The position numbers were made by a program, and so were the translations under genes. A stretch of DNA of 25,462 nt from contig DASWMO010000056.1 in NCBI GenBank assembly GCA_036399715.1, positions 1-25,462 of the forward strand. The letters run 5' to 3'. How positions within the stretch are numbered: position 1 is the first letter of the stretch; each line of letters starts with the position of its first letter. The stretch is from DASVSE01 sp036399715 (lineage in GTDB: Bacteria; Bacteroidota; Rhodothermia; Rhodothermales; Rubricoccaceae). This document shows positions 1-6,911 of this stretch, piece by piece. The notes under the pieces are model-generated. The model saw only the letters and a list, made by a program, of their open reading frames with translations. It was not told where the DNA came from and ran no database searches.

Positions 1-1
1 C

Positions 2-1789
2 GTCCTCGGGTCCGTGTGGGCCGCGCCCGCCGTGTACGGCGCCCTGCTCGCGACGGCCATCGTGCGCGGGCACGTCGGGCCGCTGCCGCCGGACGCGCTC
101 GTCGCGCCGGTCCTGTTCTACGTCTGCCTCTACGTCGCCGCGGCGGCCGGGCTGATGCTGTGGAGCACGCGCGCCGCCCGCACCGCGGCGCCCGAGCGCG
201 ACGCGCTCCCGCCGCCCGTCTGGTACCGCGTCGCGACGGTCGTCGTGTTCGCGGCTTCGGTCGCCGGGGCCGCCTTCGCGTGGCGCGCCGGGCCGGCGAC
301 CGAGGACGACCTCGCGGCGGCGTGGTTCGTGACGGCCCTCCAGCTCGTCTCGATCCTGCCCGTCGTCCTCGTCTCGCTCGCGACGCTCCGCTACGGCCGC
401 TTCGACGCCGTCGTGCTGCGCGGGACGGCCTACGCGAGCGTCCTCGCGGTCGTCTTCGCGGTCGTCGCCGGCGGCGCGGCCCTCATTCGGGCCGTCGCGC
501 CGGGGCGCATCGGGCCGACGGCCCTCGGGGTGTTCGTCGTCGTGGTGCTCGTCGTCGCCGAGCGTGCGGCGCCCGCCCTCCGGCGGCGGTTCACCCGCGC
601 CTTCGAGTCCGACCGCGACCGCGCGCGGCGGCGTCTCGACGCCTTCGGCGAGCGCATCCGGTCGCTCGTGGACCCTGACGCGCTCGCCCGCGCCGCCGCG
701 CAGGCCGTCGGCGAGGCATTCGCGCCGCGCTCGGCCATCGTCTTTCTCCGCGCCGGCCTCGGCGGGCCCGACGAGCGCTGGGCCTCGGCGACGTACCGCC
801 CCGAGCGCCCGCACTTCTCGACCGCCGACCTCGACCGCGTGTGGGACAGTGTCCGCGAGGGCGGCCGCGTCTGGGCCGACTCGGACGAGCTGTGCGAGGC
901 CGCGCTTCCCGAGGGGGACGAGGCCCGGCTGAGAGCCATCGGCGTCGCGCTCGCCGTCCCGATTACGAACGGCGACGACGCCCACCGCGCGACCGCCGCC
1001 GGCCTCGTCGCCCTCGGGCCCACGACGCGCCGCGGCGTCTACACGACCGACGACGTCGAGCGCCTGCGCCTGCTCGGCGTCCAGCTCGCGCTCGCCGTCG
1101 AGCGCCTCGCCCTCATCGAGCGCGAAACGACGCTCGTCCGCCAGACGGCCGAGGCCGAGCTCGTCGCGCTCCGCGCCCAGATCAACCCGCACTTTCTGTT
1201 CAACGCCCTCAACACCGTCGCCGCGCTCATCGCCGAGCAGCCCCACGAGGCCGAGGCGACCGTCGAGAGCCTCGCCGGCCTCTTCCGCGACGTGCTGACG
1301 GCCTCGGGGCGGCCGGACGTGCCGCTCCGCGACGAGCTCCGCCTCGTCGGGCGCTACCTCGCCGTCGAGCAGGCCCGCTTCGGGGACGCGCTCGCGGTCC
1401 GCGTCGACGCGACGCCCGAGGCGCTCGACCGCCCGCTGCCGGCCTTCGCCGTCCAGACGCTCGTCGAGAACGCGGTCAAGCACGGCGTCGAGCGGCGCCG
1501 CGGCGGCGGGGCCGTCTCCGTGGACGCGCACGTCGACGCGGACGGCGCGCTCGTCGTCGCCGTGTCGGACTCCGGCGTCGGCATCCCGGCCCTCTTCGCA
1601 CCCTCGGCCGTTCCGGGCGAGGCGCCCCATGCGCCCGAGGCGTTCCACGGCGTCGGCCTCGGCAACGTCGCCGCGCGCCTCCGCGGCCTCTACGGCACGT
1701 CGGACGGCCTCCGTATCGCCTCCACCGCGGAGGGGACCGTTGCCACGCTGACGCTCCCGCCCCGCTCCGCCGAGGCGCCCGGAGGGTGA
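2..1789 (+). CDS. LytS-type sensor histidine kinase with GAF domain (5' end outside window)
   Basis: Inner-membrane sensor kinase of the LytS/YehU class, expected to phosphorylate a LytTR response regulator. Numbering from the GTG at base 14: about five to six hydrophobic helices lie in residues 1-185. A GAF-like domain follows at about 205-365, then a short helical linker. The kinase core has NPHFLFN at 391-397 (phospho-acceptor His393), the N-box LVENAVKHG at 483-491, the G1 box DSGVGI at 519-524 and GVGLGN at 546-551. The frame stays open to the left edge, so the GTG at 14 is probably not the true start and the gene is 5'-partial. Its likely partner is the response regulator at 4562, on the same strand but separated by two minus-strand genes. 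The signal sensed is unknown. Confidence 0.92.
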   Translation, partial: VLGSVWAAPAVYGALLATAIVRGHVGPLPPDALVAPVLFYVCLYVAAAAGLMLWSTRAARTAAPERDALPPPVWYRVATVVVFAASVAGAAFAWRAGPATEDDLAAAWFVTALQLVSILPVVLVSLATLRYGRFDAVVLRGTAYASVLAVVFAVVAGGAALIRAVAPGRIGPTALGVFVVVVLVVAERAAPALRRRFTRAFESDRDRARRRLDAFGERIRSLVDPDALARAAAQAVGEAFAPRSAIVFLRAGLGGPDERWASATYRPERPHFSTADLDRVWDSVREGGRVWADSDELCEAALPEGDEARLRAIGVALAVPITNGDDAHRATAAGLVALGPTTRRGVYTTDDVERLRLLGVQLALAVERLALIERETTLVRQTAEAELVALRAQINPHFLFNALNTVAALIAEQPHEAEATVESLAGLFRDVLTASGRPDVPLRDELRLVGRYLAVEQARFGDALAVRVDATPEALDRPLPAFAVQTLVENAVKHGVERRRGGGAVSVDAHVDADGALVVAVSDSGVGIPALFAPSAVPGEAPHAPEAFHGVGLGNVAARLRGLYGTSDGLRIASTAEGTVATLTLPPRSAEAPGG

Positions 1790-1826
1790 CAGGTCCTCGC
1801 TCTTTTGAGAAGCACCCCTCCCTCAA

Positions 1827-1941
1827 CGTCATCCTGAGCGTAGGCCGTCTTCGGCCGCAGTCGAAGGATCTCGACGCCTCTCTGACAGGTCGTGCGGTCA
1901 GATCCCACGCGTCGAGATCCCTCGACAAGCTCGGGATGACG
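1827..1941. repeat. Long imperfect inverted repeat between convergent genes (MITE/REP-like, possible bidirectional terminator)
   Basis: Outer arms 1827-1839 and 1929-1941 are complementary with one mismatch (CGTCATCCTGAGC against CGTCATCCCGAGC). Second arms 1861-1877 and 1909-1925 match with one mismatch (TCGAAGGATCTCGACGC). Two small internal hairpins fill the interior: GGCCG 1843-1847 with CGGCC 1852-1856, and CTGAC 1882-1886 with GTCAG 1897-1901. The whole 115 bases can fold as one branched cruciform. From memory, similar palindromes with ATCCTGAGC and GAAGGATCT occur dispersed in many bacterial genomes; I could not check copies here. It lies between the convergent kinase and T9SS-protein genes. 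Confidence 0.8.
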
Positions 1942-1992
1942 GTGATTTTGAGCGTTTCAACAGGGCAACAGGTCGTCGAGCGGGAGGATGCC

Positions 1993-3477
1993 CTACCGCG
2001 CCACGACGAGCCGCGCCGTCGCCGTCTGCGCCCCGGCCACCGCGCGGACGACGTACACGCCCGCCGGCCACGCCGACACGTCCACGCCGGCCGCCGTCTC
2101 GCCGGCCCCCGCCGCCCCGTCGAGCACGACTGCGACCTCGCGCCCGAGCGCGTCCACGACGGCCACGCGCACCGGACCCGCCTCGGCGAGTGACAGCACG
2201 ACCTCGACGCGCCCCGACGCCGGGTTCGGACGCACCGACACGCCGAGGGATGCCGCCTCGACCGGCGTCGCCTCGCCTGCGACCGCCGGCGCGACCGTCC
2301 GCCACGCCCCGCGCGTCGTCGCCGCGTACAGCCGCCCGTCCCGGGCCAGCACAAACTGATCGACCGCGTACCCCCGGTTCGACGCGTCGCGGAAGCCCGC
2401 GTCCGCCCGTACCCATGTCACCCCACCATCGGTCGAACGCGCGATGGTGCCGCGGCGCGGGCTCTCCCACCCGCCCGAGAGGCTTACGCCCGCCCACAGC
2501 GCCCCGTCCGGCGTCGCGAAGACGATCACCTTCGAGAAGTCGCCCCCCTGCGGCACGGGAAAGCTTACCTCGGCGCCCGTGAAGCGGTGCGCGAGCGTCC
2601 ACGTCCGTCCGCCGTCGTCGCTCTTGAGCAGTTCGGCCCCGCGGCCCTCGCCGACGGGCACGTTCTGCACGCCCGCATAGGCGACCCCGCCATACGGGTG
2701 GCCTTCAGCGGGCACGAACGTATACGACCACGCGATGTAGAGCCCCGAGCCGTACGCGCTCGACCGCTGCCACGAGAGCGCGCCGTCGTCCGAATACGTG
2801 ATCCCGTTCCAGACGCCCATCAGCAGACGGCCGTTCGGGAGCGACGGAGACGGCGGGACCTCGCCGAGCGACTGCGGGTAGCCCATGCCGTTGCCGGCCT
2901 GCTGCCACGTCCCCGATGCACCGTCACCGAGCGAGCGGGCTGTGTTTCCATTGTCGCTCACGGTCGCGACGAGGGCCGGTGCGCCCGCGGGGCCGCGCAG
3001 CGCTGGCAGCGACGACTCGAAGAGGACATCCGGATTATACACGACGTCGTTCGCGGTCCACGTCCGGCCGCGATTGGTCGAGCGGCGGAAGTTGCGGTCG
3101 CGCCCGCCGACGACGATGGAGCCGGCCTCGGTTACGACGCCGACTGAGACCGAGCAGAGGGAGTTGGTGCACAGCGGGTGCCACGCGCCCCACTCGGGGC
3201 CGTTGTCACCGGCCGCGCCCGCGGCGCCGGACGGGTTGTAGAGGAAGACGCCGGCCGCGCGTACGGCGACGAGCGAGTCCTGCGCGGGCGTGGGTCCGAG
3301 CAGGAAGTCGAGGGCCGTATAGTCCTGCGCCCCGATGAACGGGATGAGCGGGAGCATCTCCCATGCCTGAGCGCGCGCCGGGAGGGCGGCGAGGACAGCG
3401 AGGGCGATCGTCGCGGCGCGGAAGAGGGGCCGTCCCCCCGCCCGCGCGGCGATGGTGCTCGGAGAGCAAGCGGTCAT
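1993..3477 (-). CDS. Secreted BNR/Asp-box repeat protein with T9SS type A sorting domain
   Basis: A 494-residue exported protein. Residues 17-38 form a Sec signal peptide with a likely cut after AQA at 38. Four Asp-box-like motifs of the S-x-D-x-G-x-T-W type sit at about 132-140, 228-236, 286-293 and 348-355, pointing to a beta-propeller as in sialidase/Ycf48-like folds. Residues 412-494 form a C-terminal sorting domain (VRPNPASGRVEV, then DALGREV and WPAGVYVVR), the signature for type IX secretion to the surface in Bacteroidota and Rhodothermota. No enzyme active site was recognised, so the ligand or substrate is unknown. It lies 90 bases downstream of the 3568..4209 gene on the same strand and may be co-transcribed with it. 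Confidence 0.88.
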   Translation of the reverse strand: MTACSPSTIAARAGGRPLFRAATIALAVLAALPARAQAWEMLPLIPFIGAQDYTALDFLLGPTPAQDSLVAVRAAGVFLYNPSGAAGAAGDNGPEWGAWHPLCTNSLCSVSVGVVTEAGSIVVGGRDRNFRRSTNRGRTWTANDVVYNPDVLFESSLPALRGPAGAPALVATVSDNGNTARSLGDGASGTWQQAGNGMGYPQSLGEVPPSPSLPNGRLLMGVWNGITYSDDGALSWQRSSAYGSGLYIAWSYTFVPAEGHPYGGVAYAGVQNVPVGEGRGAELLKSDDGGRTWTLAHRFTGAEVSFPVPQGGDFSKVIVFATPDGALWAGVSLSGGWESPRRGTIARSTDGGVTWVRADAGFRDASNRGYAVDQFVLARDGRLYAATTRGAWRTVAPAVAGEATPVEAASLGVSVRPNPASGRVEVVLSLAEAGPVRVAVVDALGREVAVVLDGAAGAGETAAGVDVSAWPAGVYVVRAVAGAQTATARLVVAR

Positions 3478-3567
3478 CGGGCAATGGTCAGGCGAGCTGT
3501 CCGTACGGCTGCGCCGTCGGGTGTGTTCGCACGCGTGGATGATGCAGATGCCCGGCGCAAGCCCGGC

Positions 3568-4209
3568 CTACCGGTCGTCCGTCCGGCGGACGCGGGCGTA
3601 CTCGGCCCGGAACTCGGCGTCCTCGACCACGCTCTCCACCACGTCGTCGAGGTCGTCCAGCACGACGGTCGTCTCCTTGAAAAGCGGCCCAAAGGCCTCC
3701 GTCCGCGCCTCGCGCTGTCCGCCCGTCGAGTCGCGCACCGCCCCGGCCGGCACGACCGCCGCAGCAGCTACCCGGAGCGCCTCCACATCGGCCTTGGTCA
3801 CGGTGTAGGCGGCCATCTCGCCGATCCGGTCCTCCGTCGCCGCGAGCACGCGCCCGGCCCGGCCGACGGCCGCCGCGTCGGTCGCGCTGGCGAGCTTGTT
3901 CGGCGACGTGTCGACCTCGGCCAGCAGCACCTCGTCCCCGATCTTCCGCGCGTACGGCCGGGCGGCGCGGACGAGGCGCATCGTCGCCGCCTCCATCGTG
4001 CGCCGTGCGTCGGTCTTCTCGGCCGTCAGGCCGGTCGTCCCCATGCGCTGCCGCTCGGCCTCGACCGCCGCGACCCGCTCGAAGACGCTTTGCAGCCGCG
4101 CGACCGTCTCCTCGGCGGGCGTCTTGCCGGCCCAGACCTCGGAGCGGCGGTCGAAAAGGTCCAGCACGGCGGCGTGCATGGTGTGGGCGTTCTGATAGCG
4201 CTTTCTCAT
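3568..4209 (-). CDS. Helical protein of unknown function beside a 21-bp tandem-repeat array
   Basis: A 213-residue protein starting MRKRYQNAHTMH. It is predicted all-helical, soluble and rich in charged residues and Ala, with no signal peptide or membrane segment. The C-terminus is distinctive: VVLDDLDDVVESVVED at 182-197, then EFRAEYARVRRTDD near the end. From memory it resembles a loose group of ~200-residue hypothetical proteins common in Bacteroidota, with N-terminal F/W-containing helices and a C-terminal 'LDDLV..F...Y..AR.I' pattern; this is unverified. The frame remains open upstream through the whole array to an ATG at 4470, giving a possible 300-residue form with ten GKMPRDT-like heptads. 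I prefer 4209, because the extension uses codons such as AAA and CCT that are rare in neighbouring genes. Function unknown. Confidence 0.75.
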   Translation of the reverse strand: MRKRYQNAHTMHAAVLDLFDRRSEVWAGKTPAEETVARLQSVFERVAAVEAERQRMGTTGLTAEKTDARRTMEAATMRLVRAARPYARKIGDEVLLAEVDTSPNKLASATDAAAVGRAGRVLAATEDRIGEMAAYTVTKADVEALRVAAAAVVPAGAVRDSTGGQREARTEAFGPLFKETTVVLDDLDDVVESVVEDAEFRAEYARVRRTDDR

Positions 4210-4290
4210 CAGACATCGAGCGGGTGAGCCCCGAACGTACGCCGGACCAACGGGATAGCGCCGGTCGGTGCGCGAGACTGCCTCTCCCGC

Positions 4291-4500
4291 GTCACGAGGC
4301 GTTTCGCCACCGTTACGGAGCGTTTTGCCCGTGTCCCGGAGCATTTTGACCGTGTCCCGAGGCATTTTGCCCTCGTCACGTGCCATCCCGAGCATGTCAC
4401 GAGGCGTTTTGCCCATGTCACGGGGCATTTTGCCCGTGTCACGGGGCATCCCGGCCGCGTCCGGTGCCATTCCGAGTCCGTCCGGGGCCGTTTTGCCCCG
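4291..4500. repeat. Tandem array of ten 21-bp units, no indels
   Basis: Ten units start at 4291, 4312, 4333, 4354, 4375, 4396, 4417, 4438, 4459 and 4480. The first half of the + strand consensus is GTCACGRGGC and the second half begins RTTTTGCCC. Positions 1 G, 2 T, 6 G, 10 C, 12 T and 16 G are invariant in all ten. Two classes occur: T-rich cores (units 1-4, 6, 7, 10) and C-rich cores with ATCCCG or ATTCCG (units 5, 8, 9). Many units form a small hairpin, for example GGGCA and TGCCC around a TTT loop in unit 7. There are no spacers, so it is not CRISPR. The array lies 81 bases upstream of the 4209 start and 61 bases upstream of the regulator start at 4562. Confidence 0.95.
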
Positions 4501-4531
4501 GCGCGGCGCGGCCGGCAGCGCGGCGCCTGTT

Positions 4532-4538
4532 TATCCTC
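4532..4538 (+). promoter_or_regulatory. Possible -7-like element for the response regulator
   Basis: TATCCTC lies 30 bases upstream of the ATG at 4562, in an A/T-containing patch of an otherwise very GC-rich stretch. The spacing is similar to the TATCTTG upstream of the gbsR-like gene. The match to TAnnTTTG is weak. If real, the 21-bp array ends immediately upstream of the promoter. Confidence 0.2.
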
Positions 4539-4561
4539 CGCCAGCCCCGCTCCCCGCCCCC

Positions 4562-5395
4562 ATGCGCGTCCTCATCGTCGACGACGAGGCCCCGGCCCGC
4601 AGCCGCCTCCGCCGCCTTCTCGACCCCTTCGTCGCCGAGGGCCGCCTCGACCCGCCCGACGAGGCGACGGACGGCGTCGACGCGCTCGCGCGGATGGACG
4701 CGGCGCCCGAGCCCTACGGCCTCGTCTTCCTCGACGTCCGGATGCCCGAGCTCGACGGCTTCGACGTCCTCGACCGCCTCCGGCCGGACCACCGCCCGGC
4801 CGTCGTCTTCACGACCGCCTATGACGAGTACGCCCTCCGCGCCTTCGAGGCGTCGGCCGTGGACTACCTCCTCAAGCCCATCGACGCCGGCCGCCTCGCC
4901 GAGGCCGTCGCCCGCGCCGAGGCCCTCACCGGCTCCCGCCGCGCCGCCCCCGCCGGGCCGCCCGCAGACACCGCCGACGCCCGCGTCGACCGCCTCGCGG
5001 ACCTGCTCGACCGCCTCGACCGCCGCGAGGTGCCGCCCGCGGCCGAGGCGCCGCTCCGCCAGTTCACCGTCCAGGGCTCGGACCGCCTCTTCGTCGTCGA
5101 CGCCGACGACCTCGTCGCCGCCGTCGTCGTGGACGGCCTGACGCAGCTCCACGTCCGCACGCCCGGCGGGGCGATGCAGCGCCACCTCGTCTCCTTCACG
5201 CTCGACGCGCTCGAAGCCCGCCTCGACCCGACCCGCACGATGCGCGTCCACCGCGGCGCGCTCGTCCGCCTCGGGGCCGTGCGCGAACTCGTGCCCTGGT
5301 TCTCGGGCCGTTACAAACTGGTCCTCGACGGCGGCCTGGAAGTGGTCGCGAGCCGCGCCCGCTCCCGCGACCTCCGCGACCGTCTCGCATTGTAG
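4562..5395 (+). CDS. LytTR-family response regulator
   Basis: A 277-residue cytoplasmic transcription regulator. The N-terminal receiver domain covers residues 1-120, with acidic pocket DDE at 7-9, phospho-acceptor Asp58 in VFLDVRMPE, Thr84/85 and Lys105 in LLKPID. A 40-residue linker rich in Ala, Pro and Asp/Arg follows. The LytTR DNA-binding domain covers about 167-277 (QFTVQGSDRLFVV, MRVHRGALVRL, YKLVLDGG). The ATG at 4562 begins with MRVLIVDDE, the normal receiver start; an upstream in-frame extension would only translate the repeat array. It is the likely partner of the kinase ending at 1789. LytTR proteins classically bind paired ~9-bp direct repeats about one 21-22 bp period apart, which matches the period of the array just upstream. 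That link is inference. Confidence 0.94.
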   Translation: MRVLIVDDEAPARSRLRRLLDPFVAEGRLDPPDEATDGVDALARMDAAPEPYGLVFLDVRMPELDGFDVLDRLRPDHRPAVVFTTAYDEYALRAFEASAVDYLLKPIDAGRLAEAVARAEALTGSRRAAPAGPPADTADARVDRLADLLDRLDRREVPPAAEAPLRQFTVQGSDRLFVVDADDLVAAVVVDGLTQLHVRTPGGAMQRHLVSFTLDALEARLDPTRTMRVHRGALVRLGAVRELVPWFSGRYKLVLDGGLEVVASRARSRDLRDRLAL

Positions 5396-5474
5396 TCCTC
5401 CCGTTCCGTTCTCGGCCCCGTGTACAAGGCGCCGCCAATGTGGACGATATGGACGGCCCTCTCTCTCGGCCCGT

Positions 5475-6908
5475 ATGCGCCCGTTGCGCCTTGTCGTCCG
5501 TCTCCTGCTGCTCGTCGTCCTCTGGCCCGGCCTCGCCGTCGCCCAGACGGGCGCACTCCGAGCAGACGCAGTCCGGGTCCGCCTCTTCGGCACGTCTCCC
5601 CCGGACGCCGTCACCGTCACTGGAGCCGCTACCGTCAGCGTCGACGGCGTCCGGGCGGGCCGCACGGCCCCCGGTTCGGTCTCTCGCATCGAGCGCCACG
5701 GTGGGCGCGTCCGCATCTCAGGCGGCGGCGTCGAGGGCGAAGGCCAGACCGTCGAGGTCGCGCCCGACACGCCCGAGGCGACGCTCCACGTCGTCGGCGG
5801 TCGCCAGACGGTCGACGTCCACGGCGCCGTCACGGGGACGGCCGCGGGCGAGGGCCTGACCGTCGTCAACCGCGTCGCCCTGCCCGATTACGTGTCGAGC
5901 GTCGTCGCGAGCGAGTACGGCTTCCCCGAGATCGAGGGCGTCAAGGCGCAGGCCGTCCTCGCGCGGACGTACGCCGTCCGGCAGGCCGCGGGCCGCGCGG
6001 GCCGCCCGTACGACGTCGACGACCACCAGGGCTCGCAGGTCTACCGCGGCGCGGGCGTCGAGACGGCCACGTCGCGCCGCGCCGAGCGCGAGACGCGCGG
6101 CCAGATCCTGACCTACGCCGGGCAGCCCGCCGAGGCGCTCTACTCGTCGTCCTCGGGCGGCCACACGGCCGACAACGAGACGGTCTGGGGCACGCCGCCG
6201 GTCCCCTATCTCCGCGGCGTCGCGGACCCCTACGACGCCGACGCGCCGGACCACACGTGGCGCACGACGGCCGACGCCGCCCGCGTCCATGGCGTGCTCG
6301 CGCGGCGCTACGGCGGGACGGTGACGGGCATCGAGGTCGCGGAGCGCTCGCGCGAGGGCCGGGCCGTCCGCGTGCGCATCCTCGGAACGAACGGGACGAC
6401 CATCTCGGGGTCGGACTTCCGGACGGTCGTCAACGGGACGCTCGGCTGGCGGACGGTCCGGAGCACGCTCTTCACGCTCTCCGTCGACGGCGGCGGGCAG
6501 TACGTCTTCACGGGTGGCGGCTTCGGGCACGGCGTCGGGATGAGCCAGTACGGTGCGCGCGGGCAGGCCCGGGCCGGCCGCTCGTACCTCGACATTCTGG
6601 CCTTCTACTTTGCCGGTACCCGGGTCCTCGGCGGCGACGCGCCGGCGCAGCCGCCGGCCGCGCTGCTGGCGTCCGAGCGCCCCGGCCACCCCGTCGGCTC
6701 GCCGCGCCCGTCCACGGCGCCGCCATCCGCCCCTGTCCCGACGGCCGCCTCGACCGCGTCCTGGCCGCGCGCTGCCGCGCCGCCGTCGACCCCACGCAGC
6801 CGCGGCGAGGCGGTCGTGCTCCGCCCGCCGGCTGTCGGTGCGGGTGCGACGCGTCCGCCGAGCGCCTCCCCGCCGGCGGCCCGCCCGACGGCCCGCGGCG
6901 GGTGGTGA
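5475..6908 (+). CDS. SpoIID/LytB-domain protein (putative exported peptidoglycan-remodelling protein)
   Basis: A 477-residue protein with a signal peptide (residues 1-23, cut before Gln24). The SpoIID domain is recognisable from ALPDYVSSVVASEYGF at 135-150, where Glu147 aligns with the catalytic Glu of SpoIID lytic transglycosylases. Further motifs are VKAQAVLARTYA at 156-167, YSSSSGGHTADNE at 223-235 and GHGVGMSQYGARG at 351-363. Family members cleave or help to cleave denuded glycan strands in the cell wall. About 90 C-terminal residues after GTRV (384) are low-complexity Pro/Ala/Ser/Arg with no recognised domain; this could be a linker tail or an old frameshift product. It lies 79 bases after the response regulator and ends three bases short of the convergent peptidase gene. 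Confidence 0.87.
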   Translation: MRPLRLVVRLLLLVVLWPGLAVAQTGALRADAVRVRLFGTSPPDAVTVTGAATVSVDGVRAGRTAPGSVSRIERHGGRVRISGGGVEGEGQTVEVAPDTPEATLHVVGGRQTVDVHGAVTGTAAGEGLTVVNRVALPDYVSSVVASEYGFPEIEGVKAQAVLARTYAVRQAAGRAGRPYDVDDHQGSQVYRGAGVETATSRRAERETRGQILTYAGQPAEALYSSSSGGHTADNETVWGTPPVPYLRGVADPYDADAPDHTWRTTADAARVHGVLARRYGGTVTGIEVAERSREGRAVRVRILGTNGTTISGSDFRTVVNGTLGWRTVRSTLFTLSVDGGGQYVFTGGGFGHGVGMSQYGARGQARAGRSYLDILAFYFAGTRVLGGDAPAQPPAALLASERPGHPVGSPRPSTAPPSAPVPTAASTASWPRAAAPPSTPRSRGEAVVLRPPAVGAGATRPPSASPPAARPTARGGW

Positions 6909-6911
6909 CGC

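Noticed and set aside
3554..3575. Small REP-like hairpin at the end of the helical-protein gene
   Set aside because: GCCCGGC occurs twice as a direct repeat, not inverted, and overlaps the coding end; no real stem.
4291..4500. CRISPR array
   Set aside because: Units follow each other directly without spacers, are only 21 bp, and no cas gene is present.
4268..4561. N-terminal extension of the response regulator through the repeat array
   Set aside because: MRVLIVDDE at 4562 is the normal receiver start; the extension would be low-complexity heptads with codons unlike the rest of the gene.
4439..5869. Antisense open frame of about 476 residues opposite the response regulator
   Set aside because: No recognisable motif; arises from the codon bias of the sense gene.
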